A stretch of DNA of 18,135 nt from DATDGX01 sp036521875 (GTDB lineage Bacteria; Desulfobacterota; Binatia; Binatales; Binataceae), in contig DATDGX010000090.1 in NCBI GenBank assembly GCA_036521875.1, positions 1 to 18,135 on the forward strand, in the 5' to 3' direction. Numbering within the stretch: the first letter of the stretch is position 1; every line of letters starts with the position of its first letter. The notes beneath the pieces were generated by a model, which saw only the letters and a list, made by a program, of their open reading frames with translations, was not told the origin of the DNA and searched no databases. Both the position numbers and the translations under genes were made by a program. Of the stretch, positions 7,045-15,577 are shown piece by piece.

Positions 7045-10000
7045 CAACGGAAACGGCCGCACCGGGAACGGCAACGGACGCGCCAGCGCCGCGGCGATGC
7101 CGCCGCTCGAGCAGACGCTGCGCAAGCGGCGCATCCTGCTGACCGGCGCGACCGGCTTTCTTGGCAAAGTCTTCCTCGAGCTGCTGCTCCGATGGCATCC
7201 GGAAATCGATCGCGTCTATCTGCTGATTCGCGGCGACCGCCGCTCGAGCCAGGGCCGCTTCCGCCGCGAGATTCTCGACTCCCCGGTGATGAGCCCGCTG
7301 CGCGAGCATCTTGGCGATCGTTTCGATTCCTACATCGAAAGTAAAATCGCGGTCGTCTCCGGCGATATCACCGACGAAGGCCTGCTGAGCGACGACGCCG
7401 ACCCATTCAAGCACGGCAGTCTCGACGCGGTGGTGCATAGCGCCGGTCTGGTGAACTTCGAGGCGTCGCTGGAAAAAGCGCTGGCGGTCAATACCGCCGG
7501 CGTCGCCAACGTGATCGAGTTCTGCCGCAAGGTCGGCGCCGCGATGATTCACGTCTCGACCTGCTACGTTGCGGGCAATGCGGACGGTCATCGTTTCGAA
7601 GACGACCTGCCGGAGAATTGGTGCCCCAACGGCCGACGCAACTTCAGCCTCGAACGCGAGATCCGCGAAGCGAGCGCAGCGATTGCCCGAGTCGAGGCCG
7701 AGTCACGCGACCAGTTGCGCCAGTCCGAGCTGCGCGCCGCCGCGGAAGAGGACGGCCAGGTCCTCGACGGTCACGAGACCGGCCTCGAGCATCGGCGCAA
7801 GCGATGGGTCGAGGATCGCCTCAAAGACATCGGGCGCAAACGCGCGCTCAGTTGGGGATGGCCCAACACCTACAGCTACACCAAGAGCCTCGGCGAGCAA
7901 CTCGTGCTTGCCGCGCGCGACACGCTCGACGTGACGATCGTGCGGCCCGCGGTAATCGAAAGCGCGCTGCGCGATCCGTTCCCCGGCTGGAACCAAGGCG
8001 TCAACACCAGCGCGCCGCTGACCTACCTTGCGGGGCGCGGCTACCGCTTCTATCCCGCGAAAGCGGAGCTGGTGCTCGACGTGATCCCGGTCGATCTCGC
8101 GGCGCATGCGATGATTCCGATTCTCGCGGCGACGCTGCTCAAGCGGCAGAAGCCCATCTACCAGCTCTGCACCTCGGATCGGAATCCGCTGCCGATGTAC
8201 CGCCTGGTCGAGCTGACCGGGCTCGCCAATCGCAACGAGCATCGCAAGCACGGCGGCCCGCTGGGCCGGCTCGCGCGGCATCTGGAAGCCACGGTCGTCT
8301 CACAAACAACCTACGACCTCGCGAGTCTCACGCTTCCGCGTATTCTCAAGCAGGGCGCGCGACTCGCCCATAGCGTGCTCGGCGAGAATTCCGAGCGCGT
8401 GCGCAAGCTCCAGACCAGCGCCGACGCGCTCGAGGACACGATGGAGCTCGCGCGCTCGCTGGTTAAGGTCTACCGCCCGTACATCCAGGAGCTCGTCTAC
8501 ACCTTTCATTCCAACCACATCCGCGCGCTCTACGCTTCGATGCGCGAGGCCGACACCGCCAACCATCCGTTCCATCCGGAGAAGATCGACTGGCACGACT
8601 ACTGGGTAAACGTTCATATGCCCGGGCTGCGCCGTCACATCTATCCGCAGCTCGACCTTCATACCCGCGGGAGGCCGCGCTTGTTGCCGCGCCATCGCAC
8701 TCTCGTCGATCTGCTCGAGCGCGCCGCCGATCGCTACGGTTCCGACACCGCGCTGATGGCGCACAAGCCGTCTGGCGAGCGCACCTCGATCACCTATCGC
8801 GAGCTTCGCGACCACGCCCGCCGCGGCGGTATCGTGCTCGCGCAGCGGGGCATCAAGCCCGGCGACCGCGTCCTGCTCGTAAGCGAGAACTCTCCCGACT
8901 GGGTGCTCGCGTTCTTTTCCATTCTCGAGGCCGGCGCCATCGCGGTGCCACTCGACCATCTGATCTCCGCTGAAGAGCTTGCGCCGATATGCAAAATTGC
9001 GGAGCCGCGCGCCGCGCTCAGGTCGGCGGCGGTCGCGCGACGCCTGGGCACCACGCTCCGCGAGGCGGTCGCGAAAATCGTCGAACTCGATCTCGCCGAG
9101 CTGAGCCGTCCGTTCCTGCTTCGCGCCGACACCGCGGCGCCACCGGCGCCCGATCGCAAGACTGTCGCATCGATCGTGTTCACCTCTGGCACCACCGGCG
9201 CACCCAAGGGTGTGATGCTCACGCATGGGAATTTCTGCGCGGAAGTCTCGATGCTGGGCCGGGTGTTCGCGCTGGCTGGCGACGACGTGGTGCTCTCACT
9301 GCTGCCGCTCCATCATACCTTCGAATTCACGTGCGGAATGCTGCTGCCGCTCGCGAGCGGCGCGACTATCGCCTACCCGCTCGAGGTCGACGCGAAAAAT
9401 CTCTCGCGCACACTGGCCGACATCCGCCCTACCGCGCTCATCGGCGTGCCCGCGCTGTGGGAGGCGGTGCATCGCCGCATCGTCGACGAGGTCGAATCGC
9501 GCGGGCCGTTCTTCCACGCCGCGTTCAACAATTTGCGCGACCTGAACCGGCGCCTCGATCGCGACTCGGGACTCAACCTTGGCTCGATCCTGTTTCGCCA
9601 GGCGCATTCCGCGCTCGGCGGAAAGCTCAAGCTCGCCGTCAGCGGCGGCGCCGCCCTGCCCCATCGAGTAGCCGAGTTTTTCAATGACATCGGCATCCGG
9701 CTGCTCGAAGGCTACGGTCTCACCGAGGCAGCGCCAGTGCTGTGCGCGGCGCATCCCGACGAGCCGCTCCGACTGGGTTCGGTGGGCAAGCCGCTAAACG
9801 GCGTCGAGATCAAGCTCGATGCGAACGGCCGCGAGAACGGCGAGATCATCATCGGCGAAATTCTGGCGCGCGGGCCGAACGTGATGGCGGGCTATTATCG
9901 CAATCAGGCGGCTACCGACGAAGTGATCCGCGACGGATGGCTTCACACCGGCGACCTCGGCCGCTTCGACGCGGATGGCCGACTCTCGGTCGTCGGCCGC

Positions 10001-11464
10001 GCGAAGGAAGTCATCGTCGATTCGGGCGGCAACAACATCTATATCGACGAGCTCGAAGAAGCCTACGGCCGCTCGCAATATGTAAAGGAGATGGCAGTCG
10101 TCGGGCTCACCGTCGGACAGGGCGAGCTGGTCGCTGCATTGGCGGTGCCAGCGTATGCGCGCGGTGAGAGCCGCCGCTCGGTCGAGGACAAACTGCGCAG
10201 CCACTTCGAGAAGGTCGGCAAGGGGCTCAGCCCGCACAAGCGAATCAGGATCCTGCGCTTCACCGACGCCGAGTTGCCGCGCACGCGCACCCGCAAGATC
10301 AAGCGTGCCGAGGTCGTTGCGATTGTCCGACGGATGCTCGAGAGCAGGCCCGAGCAATCCGCCTCGGCGAGCGCCGAGGTCGAGCCGTGGCTCGCGGAGA
10401 CGCTCACGGCGGTCTCGAGCGAGCCCGTCGCAATCACGCCCACCACGCGGCTCATCGAGGACCTGGGTCTCGACTCGCTCGCGATGGCGGAGCTAGGCGA
10501 GCATATCGCGGTGCGCGCGGGACGCGACATCGGACCCGAGGAGATGGCCAATCTCCGTACTGTCGATGACCTGCAGCGGCTCGCGCTCGCGGCGAACGGC
10601 AACGGCAGCCGGCATCGGATGCCTTCCTACGCTCGCTTCGCGGAACCGTACACGCCGAAGTTGCCGCGGCCGCTCCGATGGCTGGGCACTACTGTCGCCC
10701 GTCAGGCGCAGCGGGCAGCATTCGAATCGTGGCTCAAGCCGAAGATCCTTGGACGCGGCAACATCCCGGCGAATAGCAACGTGCTGGTGGTCGCGAATCA
10801 TTCCAGCCACGTCGATTTCGGGCTGGTCGGCTATGCACTGGCCGCGATGGGCAACGACCTGCGCGTGCTCGCGGCCAAGGATTATTTCTTTAACACTCCG
10901 GCGCGTCGTTTTCTCGCCACAAACTTCACCTCGTTGATTCCTTTCGACCGCGAGCGCGCACAGCTCGAGTCGCTCGACGACGCGCTCGCGGAGCTTAGCG
11001 CGGGCTGCAGCGTGCTGATGTTCCCCGAGGGTACCCGCTCGGGCGATGGCGAGATGCAGGAATTCAAGAGCGGCGCCGGTTACCTGGCGCTGCGCAGCGG
11101 ATGCGACGTGCTCCCGATGCATATCAGCGGCACGTTCAAGGTGCTCGGCAAAGGCAGCCTGTTGCCGCGCCGCGCCCCCGTCGAAGTTCGCATCGGCCGC
11201 GTCATTGGCAACGCTGAGCTGCGCAACCTGGCCGAGAGCTCGGAGGGGATGGGCGCGTATCGGAAGCTCGCAGACTTCATGCACGCGGCGGTCGTCGCGC
11301 TGAAAAGCGGACGCGGCGTGCGACGCATCGGTCTTCGCGCCGCCGAACCGGTGGCGGCGGCGCTCGAACCACCACCAGCGCCGCAGTCACAGGAACCACC
11401 GCGAGCGAGTCCTCACAAGGCGCACGCGACGACCACCCACGCGCGCGGGCACGCCAAGGGCTGA
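7034..11464 (+). CDS. Multidomain fatty acyl reductase / acyl-adenylating / carrier / acyltransferase fusion
   Basis: 1476-residue fusion. Residues 1-550 are a fatty acyl reductase of the NAD_binding_4/FAR type: TGATGFLG (37-44), a charged helical insert, GWPNTYSYTKSLGEQ with Tyr280-x3-Lys284, VRPAVIES, and a FAR_C-like end with IDWHDYW (518). Residues about 556-1105 are an AMP-forming acyl activating domain: TSGTTGAPKG (717), GYGLTE (893), HTGDLG (Asp974), and RTRTRKIKR near the end. Residues about 1115-1180 are an acyl carrier domain with Ser1148 in LGLDSL for phosphopantetheine. Residues about 1225-1430 are a PlsC acyltransferase: NHSSHVD (1255-1261) and FPEGTRS (1330). Gly/Asn-rich linkers occur at the N-terminus and before PlsC, and a Pro/His tail ends it. 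It could activate a fatty acid, load it on itself, reduce it to aldehyde or alcohol, and acylate a glycerophosphate. The set resembles ElbD of the Myxococcus ether-lipid cluster from memory. ATG 7034 overlaps the upstream stop; the TTG at 7028 is an alternative. Confidence 0.9.
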   Translation: MSSSNGNGRTGNGNGRASAAAMPPLEQTLRKRRILLTGATGFLGKVFLELLLRWHPEIDRVYLLIRGDRRSSQGRFRREILDSPVMSPLREHLGDRFDSYIESKIAVVSGDITDEGLLSDDADPFKHGSLDAVVHSAGLVNFEASLEKALAVNTAGVANVIEFCRKVGAAMIHVSTCYVAGNADGHRFEDDLPENWCPNGRRNFSLEREIREASAAIARVEAESRDQLRQSELRAAAEEDGQVLDGHETGLEHRRKRWVEDRLKDIGRKRALSWGWPNTYSYTKSLGEQLVLAARDTLDVTIVRPAVIESALRDPFPGWNQGVNTSAPLTYLAGRGYRFYPAKAELVLDVIPVDLAAHAMIPILAATLLKRQKPIYQLCTSDRNPLPMYRLVELTGLANRNEHRKHGGPLGRLARHLEATVVSQTTYDLASLTLPRILKQGARLAHSVLGENSERVRKLQTSADALEDTMELARSLVKVYRPYIQELVYTFHSNHIRALYASMREADTANHPFHPEKIDWHDYWVNVHMPGLRRHIYPQLDLHTRGRPRLLPRHRTLVDLLERAADRYGSDTALMAHKPSGERTSITYRELRDHARRGGIVLAQRGIKPGDRVLLVSENSPDWVLAFFSILEAGAIAVPLDHLISAEELAPICKIAEPRAALRSAAVARRLGTTLREAVAKIVELDLAELSRPFLLRADTAAPPAPDRKTVASIVFTSGTTGAPKGVMLTHGNFCAEVSMLGRVFALAGDDVVLSLLPLHHTFEFTCGMLLPLASGATIAYPLEVDAKNLSRTLADIRPTALIGVPALWEAVHRRIVDEVESRGPFFHAAFNNLRDLNRRLDRDSGLNLGSILFRQAHSALGGKLKLAVSGGAALPHRVAEFFNDIGIRLLEGYGLTEAAPVLCAAHPDEPLRLGSVGKPLNGVEIKLDANGRENGEIIIGEILARGPNVMAGYYRNQAATDEVIRDGWLHTGDLGRFDADGRLSVVGRAKEVIVDSGGNNIYIDELEEAYGRSQYVKEMAVVGLTVGQGELVAALAVPAYARGESRRSVEDKLRSHFEKVGKGLSPHKRIRILRFTDAELPRTRTRKIKRAEVVAIVRRMLESRPEQSASASAEVEPWLAETLTAVSSEPVAITPTTRLIEDLGLDSLAMAELGEHIAVRAGRDIGPEEMANLRTVDDLQRLALAANGNGSRHRMPSYARFAEPYTPKLPRPLRWLGTTVARQAQRAAFESWLKPKILGRGNIPANSNVLVVANHSSHVDFGLVGYALAAMGNDLRVLAAKDYFFNTPARRFLATNFTSLIPFDRERAQLESLDDALAELSAGCSVLMFPEGTRSGDGEMQEFKSGAGYLALRSGCDVLPMHISGTFKVLGKGSLLPRRAPVEVRIGRVIGNAELRNLAESSEGMGAYRKLADFMHAAVVALKSGRGVRRIGLRAAEPVAAALEPPPAPQSQEPPRASPHKAHATTTHARGHAKG

Positions 11465-12423
11465 TGGCCACGCGCGGGGGGCGGCAATGCGATCGCGCGC
11501 TGCGTGCCGTGGTCGGATCGCTCTCGTTCGCACTGATTTTTTTCAGCGCCACGCACGCCTTTGCGTGGGACAGCGCCACCCATAGGTTGATCACGCGGCT
11601 CGCGATCGGCGCGCTCCCGCAGTCTCCGCTGAAGACCGAATTCCTCGCGAACGAGGCGCGCCTGGAACGGCATTCGGTCGAACCCGATTCAGTCCTGAAG
11701 AACGAATACGGCCGTAGCGAGGAGATTCGTCACTTCATCGATCTGGAAAACTTCGGCTCCGATCCTTTCTCCGTGTTGACCCCTGATTTCGCCACGATGC
11801 AGCGACAATTCGGCACGTCAGCGATCATCCGGGCTGGCACTCTCCCATGGACGATCGACTCGATAGCGGACAAGCTCCCGCAAGAATGGAAGCGCAACGA
11901 CTGCACAAACGTGCTTCGCGACGCCGGCTACCTTGCCCATTACGTTGGAGACGCGAGTCAGCCGCTGCATACGACGGCCAGCTTTGACGGCTACAATCGC
12001 CGCGATCGCGGCCTCCACGCGCGCATCGAGCTGGCGGTCGATCACCATGTCCAGCCGCTCGGGCAATTCGCGCGGCCCGAGGTGCGCGTCACCGACATAG
12101 CCGCGGTGTGGCCGGCGGAACTCGCCGAGATTCGGCAGGCCCATCAATACGTCGCCAGACTAATCGATGACGATCGCTTGTTGCGCGGCCTCGCCCGGAG
12201 CGGCGACCGCGACGGGTACGAGAAGGCGCTCATCAGCCGCGAACAATCCCTCTTCATCAGCCAGATTGCATCGGCTGCCTCGACGCTTGCCTCGATTTGG
12301 CTTTTCGAGTGGCGGAGTGCGGGAAGCCCCTCGGGATGTTCAGGACGGGTCGCAGCGCAGGGTGGCAGCGCCTCGATCACCACGGCGGCCTCTTACTGGA
12401 TTGCCACCGTCTCTGATAGTTAA
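11464..12423 (+). CDS. Exported zinc-dependent phospholipase C / S1-P1 nuclease-like protein
   Basis: 319-residue secreted metalloenzyme of the zinc phospholipase C/S1-P1 nuclease superfamily. A signal peptide (residues 1-34) ends at AFA, so the mature protein would begin with Trp35. That is the hallmark of this family, in which the N-terminal Trp binds zinc. Further ligands are recognisable: His40 in WDSATHRL, Asp in HFIDLENF, His159-Asp163-His169 in HYVGDASQPLH, and His185-x3-Glu189 in LHARIE. The hydrolysed bond, phospholipid or nucleic acid, cannot be decided from sequence; a lipid operon favours phospholipase. It starts inside the stop of the acyltransferase fusion (TGATG), so translation is coupled. 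The last 40 residues (Gly/Ser/Ala-rich) look unstructured. Confidence 0.85.
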   Translation: MATRGGRQCDRALRAVVGSLSFALIFFSATHAFAWDSATHRLITRLAIGALPQSPLKTEFLANEARLERHSVEPDSVLKNEYGRSEEIRHFIDLENFGSDPFSVLTPDFATMQRQFGTSAIIRAGTLPWTIDSIADKLPQEWKRNDCTNVLRDAGYLAHYVGDASQPLHTTASFDGYNRRDRGLHARIELAVDHHVQPLGQFARPEVRVTDIAAVWPAELAEIRQAHQYVARLIDDDRLLRGLARSGDRDGYEKALISREQSLFISQIASAASTLASIWLFEWRSAGSPSGCSGRVAAQGGSASITTAASYWIATVSDS

Positions 12424-12433
12424 ACTCAGACCG

Positions 12434-12970
12434 ATGGTAGACTGGTTCAGCAAACGCCCGAACGGACATGCACGGCCCACCCGGCATTCGGGCAGACCCG
12501 CAGTCGCCGAGATTACGCCCGAGTTGCTGATCGGCGAATATCCGCGCGACGAGGATGTCGACTGGCTCAAGGATACTCACTCGGTAACCGCGGTGCTCAA
12601 CCTCCAGGACGAAGAGGATCTGCGCGTGAATGGCATCGACATCGACGCGATGCGTGAGCGCTACGCGGAGCACGGGATCAAGCTGGTGCGCACCCCAATC
12701 CCCGATGGCAGCGCCGACGAGATGAAGACCCATCTCAAGGTCGCGCTCGACGATCTGCACGAATTGATCGACGCGCACGAGCGCGTATTTCTGCATTGTA
12801 ACGGCGGCGTCAATCGCGCACCCACTCTGGCGATCGCGTATCTGCGCGCGTTCGGCAGGATGTCGCTCAACGAGGCGCAGGCGCACGTGAAAACGCGGCG
12901 CGCATGCGGTCCGTTCATGACGGTGCTCGAAGAATACTTCGGGCCGCGAGACCTGAAGCCGGACGAATAA
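12434..12970 (+). CDS. Dual-specificity-type protein/lipid phosphatase
   Basis: 178-residue cysteine-based phosphatase of the DSP fold. The signature loop is His121-Cys122-Asn-Gly-Gly-Val-Asn-Arg128, then APTLAIAYL: the HCx5R motif with the Cys nucleophile and phosphate-binding Arg. Asp91 in TPIPDGS is the likely general acid. The N-terminus VAEITPELLIGEYPRDEDV fits the start of DSP domains. Relatives act on phosphoproteins or on phospholipids such as phosphatidylglycerophosphate (PTPMT1-like). Sitting directly before phosphatidylcholine synthase, a lipid phosphate is a fair guess but not shown. ATG 12434 lies 10 bases after the previous stop; no clear ribosome site is seen, so coupling is likely. 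A longer open frame to 12167 overlaps the upstream gene and is not used. Confidence 0.85.
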   Translation: MVDWFSKRPNGHARPTRHSGRPAVAEITPELLIGEYPRDEDVDWLKDTHSVTAVLNLQDEEDLRVNGIDIDAMRERYAEHGIKLVRTPIPDGSADEMKTHLKVALDDLHELIDAHERVFLHCNGGVNRAPTLAIAYLRAFGRMSLNEAQAHVKTRRACGPFMTVLEEYFGPRDLKPDE

Positions 12971-13010
12971 CTTGGCGATAAGCGGCACCGCGAGAAGTCT
13001 TCCCGAGACC

Positions 13011-13727
13011 ATGCCGAGACGGCGTTTCCTGCTGGCATGCGCCTGGGGCGTTCATCTGTACACTGCGCTCGGAGCCGTCGCGGGGCTGCTCGCGATTTAC
13101 TTCGCGAGCCGATGGGAATTCCGCGCATCGTTTATCGCGATGGGCGCCGCGACCTTTATCGACTCGAGCGACGGGCCGCTCGCGCGCCTCGTCAATGTGC
13201 GCGCGCGCGTCCCATCGTTCGACGGCGCGCTGCTCGACAACATCGTCGACTACCTGACCTACACCGTCGCACCCGTGTTCCTGATGATCGAGGCCGGCAT
13301 CACGCCGTCCAACTGGGTTGGCCTCGGCCTTGCGTGCTTGGTGATGCTGGCCAGCGCATACGGCTTCTGTCAGACCACCGCCAAGACTGAGGACCACTAT
13401 TTCCTCGGCTTTCCCAACTACTGGAACCTGGTCGCGTTCTACCTCTACTGCCTCGGCCTCAGTCCCACGTTCAACGCCGCGATTCTCGCGCTCTTCGCGG
13501 TTATGGTCTTCGTACCGATCAAATACATCTATCCGAATCGCACCGTCGAGCTGCGCCCGCTGACGCTCACGCTCGGAATCATCTGGGCGGCGATCACGAT
13601 CGCGATGCTGGCGATGCTGCCGAATGTGAATGCGGTGATGCTGTTCGCCTCGCTGAGCTTCATCGCTTACTACCTGATCGCCTCGTTCGCACTCCACGCC
13701 CGCGCTGCGTTCGCGACGCCGCGATGA
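13011..13727 (+). CDS. pcs: Phosphatidylcholine synthase
   Basis: Integral membrane CDP-alcohol phosphotransferase that joins CDP-diacylglycerol and choline to make phosphatidylcholine in one step in the inner membrane. The 238 residues match the family size and begin MPRRRFLLACAWGVHLYTALGA, in line with the AWxVHLxTA start of Pcs proteins. The catalytic motif is Asp54-Gly-x2-Ala-Arg59-x12-Gly72-x3-Asp76-x3-Asp80. The 12-residue spacing is the Pcs-specific form; ordinary CDP-alcohol enzymes have eight or nine. YFLGFPNYWNLVAFYL and FVPIKYIYPNR are also Pcs-like, and there are about seven or eight hydrophobic helices. The ATG at 13011 was chosen; a TTG at 12972, one base after the phosphatase stop, would add 13 polar residues and cannot be excluded. 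Its presence implies choline is available and PC is part of the membrane. Confidence 0.9.
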   Translation: MPRRRFLLACAWGVHLYTALGAVAGLLAIYFASRWEFRASFIAMGAATFIDSSDGPLARLVNVRARVPSFDGALLDNIVDYLTYTVAPVFLMIEAGITPSNWVGLGLACLVMLASAYGFCQTTAKTEDHYFLGFPNYWNLVAFYLYCLGLSPTFNAAILALFAVMVFVPIKYIYPNRTVELRPLTLTLGIIWAAITIAMLAMLPNVNAVMLFASLSFIAYYLIASFALHARAAFATPR

Positions 13728-13740
13728 ATGCGGCATCGTA

Positions 13741-15546
13741 ATGAGCGCATCCGACACTACTTACGCGCCCAGCCCTTCAGCTTCCCGCGCGCGGGCCGAG
13801 CCCTGGCTCGAGACGATCGACACCGACTCCCCGCTCCTTCTGATCGCACCGCACGGCGGCCGCGCGGAGCCCGCGACGCGCTCGATGCTGAATCCCAAGG
13901 TCAACGACCTGCACACGGCGGATATCACGCGCGAGTTGGCACGGCGCCTTAACGCGGCGGCGCTGATCAACGCGGGGATGGATCGCAATCGCCTCGACTG
14001 CAACCGGATCCAGCAACTGGTCGCGCGTGCCCCGTGGCTGCTCGAGATGATCGCCGATCGATTGGAACAAATCGTCGAACGGCACGGCCACGCGGTCGTC
14101 TTGCTGATTCACGGCTGGAACATAATCGAGCCGCGCGTCGATTTCGGATTGGGACTGCGCAACATCGGCGGGGAGCTGCATCCGCCCGGCACTGCCTGCG
14201 TCTCCGCATGCGATGAATTCATCCACGGAGCGCTCGCGCACTTTGCGGAGCGGCTTCGCGAGCACGGGATCCGGCCGAGCTTCGGCCTGCGCTACCCGGG
14301 CGGCGGGCTGCAGAATCTGCTCCAGGCGTTTACCGCGCGGCATCGCGAGAACACGACAGAACCGCTGAGAAGAATCGCCGCGATTGCGCAGCGCGGGCAG
14401 GTAGACGCGGCGCAGCTCGAATTGTCGGTCGCACTCCGGATGCCCGGAACGCTGCGTACGCAATGCCTCGACGCGATCGAGGCGTCGTTCGCATCCAACG
14501 GACACGCGCCGTCGCAGCCCCGAATCGTAGTGAACCGAGTACCGCGGCCGCGCGCGGTGCCGACCAGGTCCGCTGCGTCCGCACCAGTGCCCACGCCTCC
14601 TGCGCGTGTCGGAGTCGAATTCTTCGACCCTGTGACGCACATCGGCGCGATGGCCAGCTTCGATATCGGAGCCGGCTTCGGCGCGCGAATCATGATGCTC
14701 CTCGGCGGGCGGCGGGTCGCGCTCTTCACCGGAGAAGGCCCCGTCACGTGCAAGGCTGGTCGTATCGCGCTCGGACCGCTCGCGCTCGCCGAGGACGGCC
14801 GCGAGCTGGTGCTCAGGTTCAAAGGAGCAGCGGTGGTGGTTCCAGACTCCTCGGCATACTTGAGCATTGAGCGCGCCCTCGCCTCGGGACGGCTCGATGG
14901 CGCAGCGGAGCTCTCGGCACGACTCGAGTTCCCCGGCGGCGGAATCAATCTCGACCAAATCACCTCTGGCGCTGGCGCCGACGCACGCAACGCGGCCGCG
15001 CAGGCTTCATTCGGCAGGCTCACCGGAACGGTCTCGGTCGACGGTATGACGAGTGCTCTCGATGCGGTCGTGCGCGCGGGAATGTCATTCACCGGACTCG
15101 GTCCGCAGAAATTTACCGCCCGCCGGATGATCTGGGCGTGCTTCCCTGATGCAGCGTCGCCCTCGGCGCTCGAGCTGAGAGCCGTCGCGACGGACGACGG
15201 ACCGAATCAGAGTGCGCGGGCGCTCGGACCGGCGGGATGGTCGCGATGCGAAATTCACGAGCTGAGCCTGGAGACGCCGTCGGTCGAAGAAGCACCGCAT
15301 CAACTCTCGGCGCTAATGTCTATTGAAAGTGACAGTGAAAGCGCTCCGCGCGAGACGCTCATCGGTCACGTCGAGAGCTTCATCCCGCTCTCGCGGCCCG
15401 GCCCCGACCAAACGCGCATCTACACGTCGTTGGGCTTCGCGCGTTTCAGCTTCGGCGGCCGCGATGGAGCCGGCATGTTCGAATACTCGCGGCGCGCGGA
15501 AACTGCGCTCACCGCTGTCGAGTCCGACGACGAAGGATCCGACTGA
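13741..15546 (+). CDS. N-formylglutamate-amidohydrolase-like protein with a large C-terminal domain
   Basis: 601-residue protein, last gene of the lipid operon, 13 bases after pcs. Residues about 30-255 resemble N-formylglutamate amidohydrolases: APHGGR (His38, putative zinc ligand), DRNRLDCNR (81-89; the family has R-x3-DLNR), and LLIHGWN (His124). A Pro/Ala-rich linker (around 265-290) leads to about 310 residues of beta-rich sequence (GVEFFDP, RIMMLLGG, LVLRFKGAAVVVP, and GFARFSFGGRDGAGMFEYSRRAE at the end). This second half faintly recalls two-domain lipocalin-like proteins (CrtC / tocopherol-cyclase type with a glycine-rich FEY ending), but I cannot assign it. No signal peptide or membrane segment. 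The substrate is unknown; given the context it could be a lipid amide or ester. The C-terminus is acidic. Confidence 0.65.
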   Translation: MSASDTTYAPSPSASRARAEPWLETIDTDSPLLLIAPHGGRAEPATRSMLNPKVNDLHTADITRELARRLNAAALINAGMDRNRLDCNRIQQLVARAPWLLEMIADRLEQIVERHGHAVVLLIHGWNIIEPRVDFGLGLRNIGGELHPPGTACVSACDEFIHGALAHFAERLREHGIRPSFGLRYPGGGLQNLLQAFTARHRENTTEPLRRIAAIAQRGQVDAAQLELSVALRMPGTLRTQCLDAIEASFASNGHAPSQPRIVVNRVPRPRAVPTRSAASAPVPTPPARVGVEFFDPVTHIGAMASFDIGAGFGARIMMLLGGRRVALFTGEGPVTCKAGRIALGPLALAEDGRELVLRFKGAAVVVPDSSAYLSIERALASGRLDGAAELSARLEFPGGGINLDQITSGAGADARNAAAQASFGRLTGTVSVDGMTSALDAVVRAGMSFTGLGPQKFTARRMIWACFPDAASPSALELRAVATDDGPNQSARALGPAGWSRCEIHELSLETPSVEEAPHQLSALMSIESDSESAPRETLIGHVESFIPLSRPGPDQTRIYTSLGFARFSFGGRDGAGMFEYSRRAETALTAVESDDEGSD

Positions 15547-15577
15547 ATCTGTAACCGGATTTGGCGCGGGATGCGCA

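Noticed and set aside
6330..7142. 270-codon + strand frame overlapping the end of the LarA-like gene
   Set aside because: Arg/Ala-rich shifted frame of the real gene with no ribosome site.
8300..9226. 308-codon open frame on the - strand within the multidomain fusion gene
   Set aside because: Opposite the FAR and AMP-binding domains, whose motifs prove the + frame; its own translation matches nothing.
12167..12433. N-terminal extension of the DSP phosphatase
   Set aside because: It overlaps the exported enzyme gene in another frame and adds Arg/Ser-rich random-looking sequence; the DSP domain starts after 12434.
13777..14958. Long open frame on the - strand inside the amidohydrolase-like gene (393 codons)
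   Set aside because: Arg/Glu/Asp-rich random-looking translation with no family motif; a by-product of GC-rich codons in the + strand gene, which has clear motifs.
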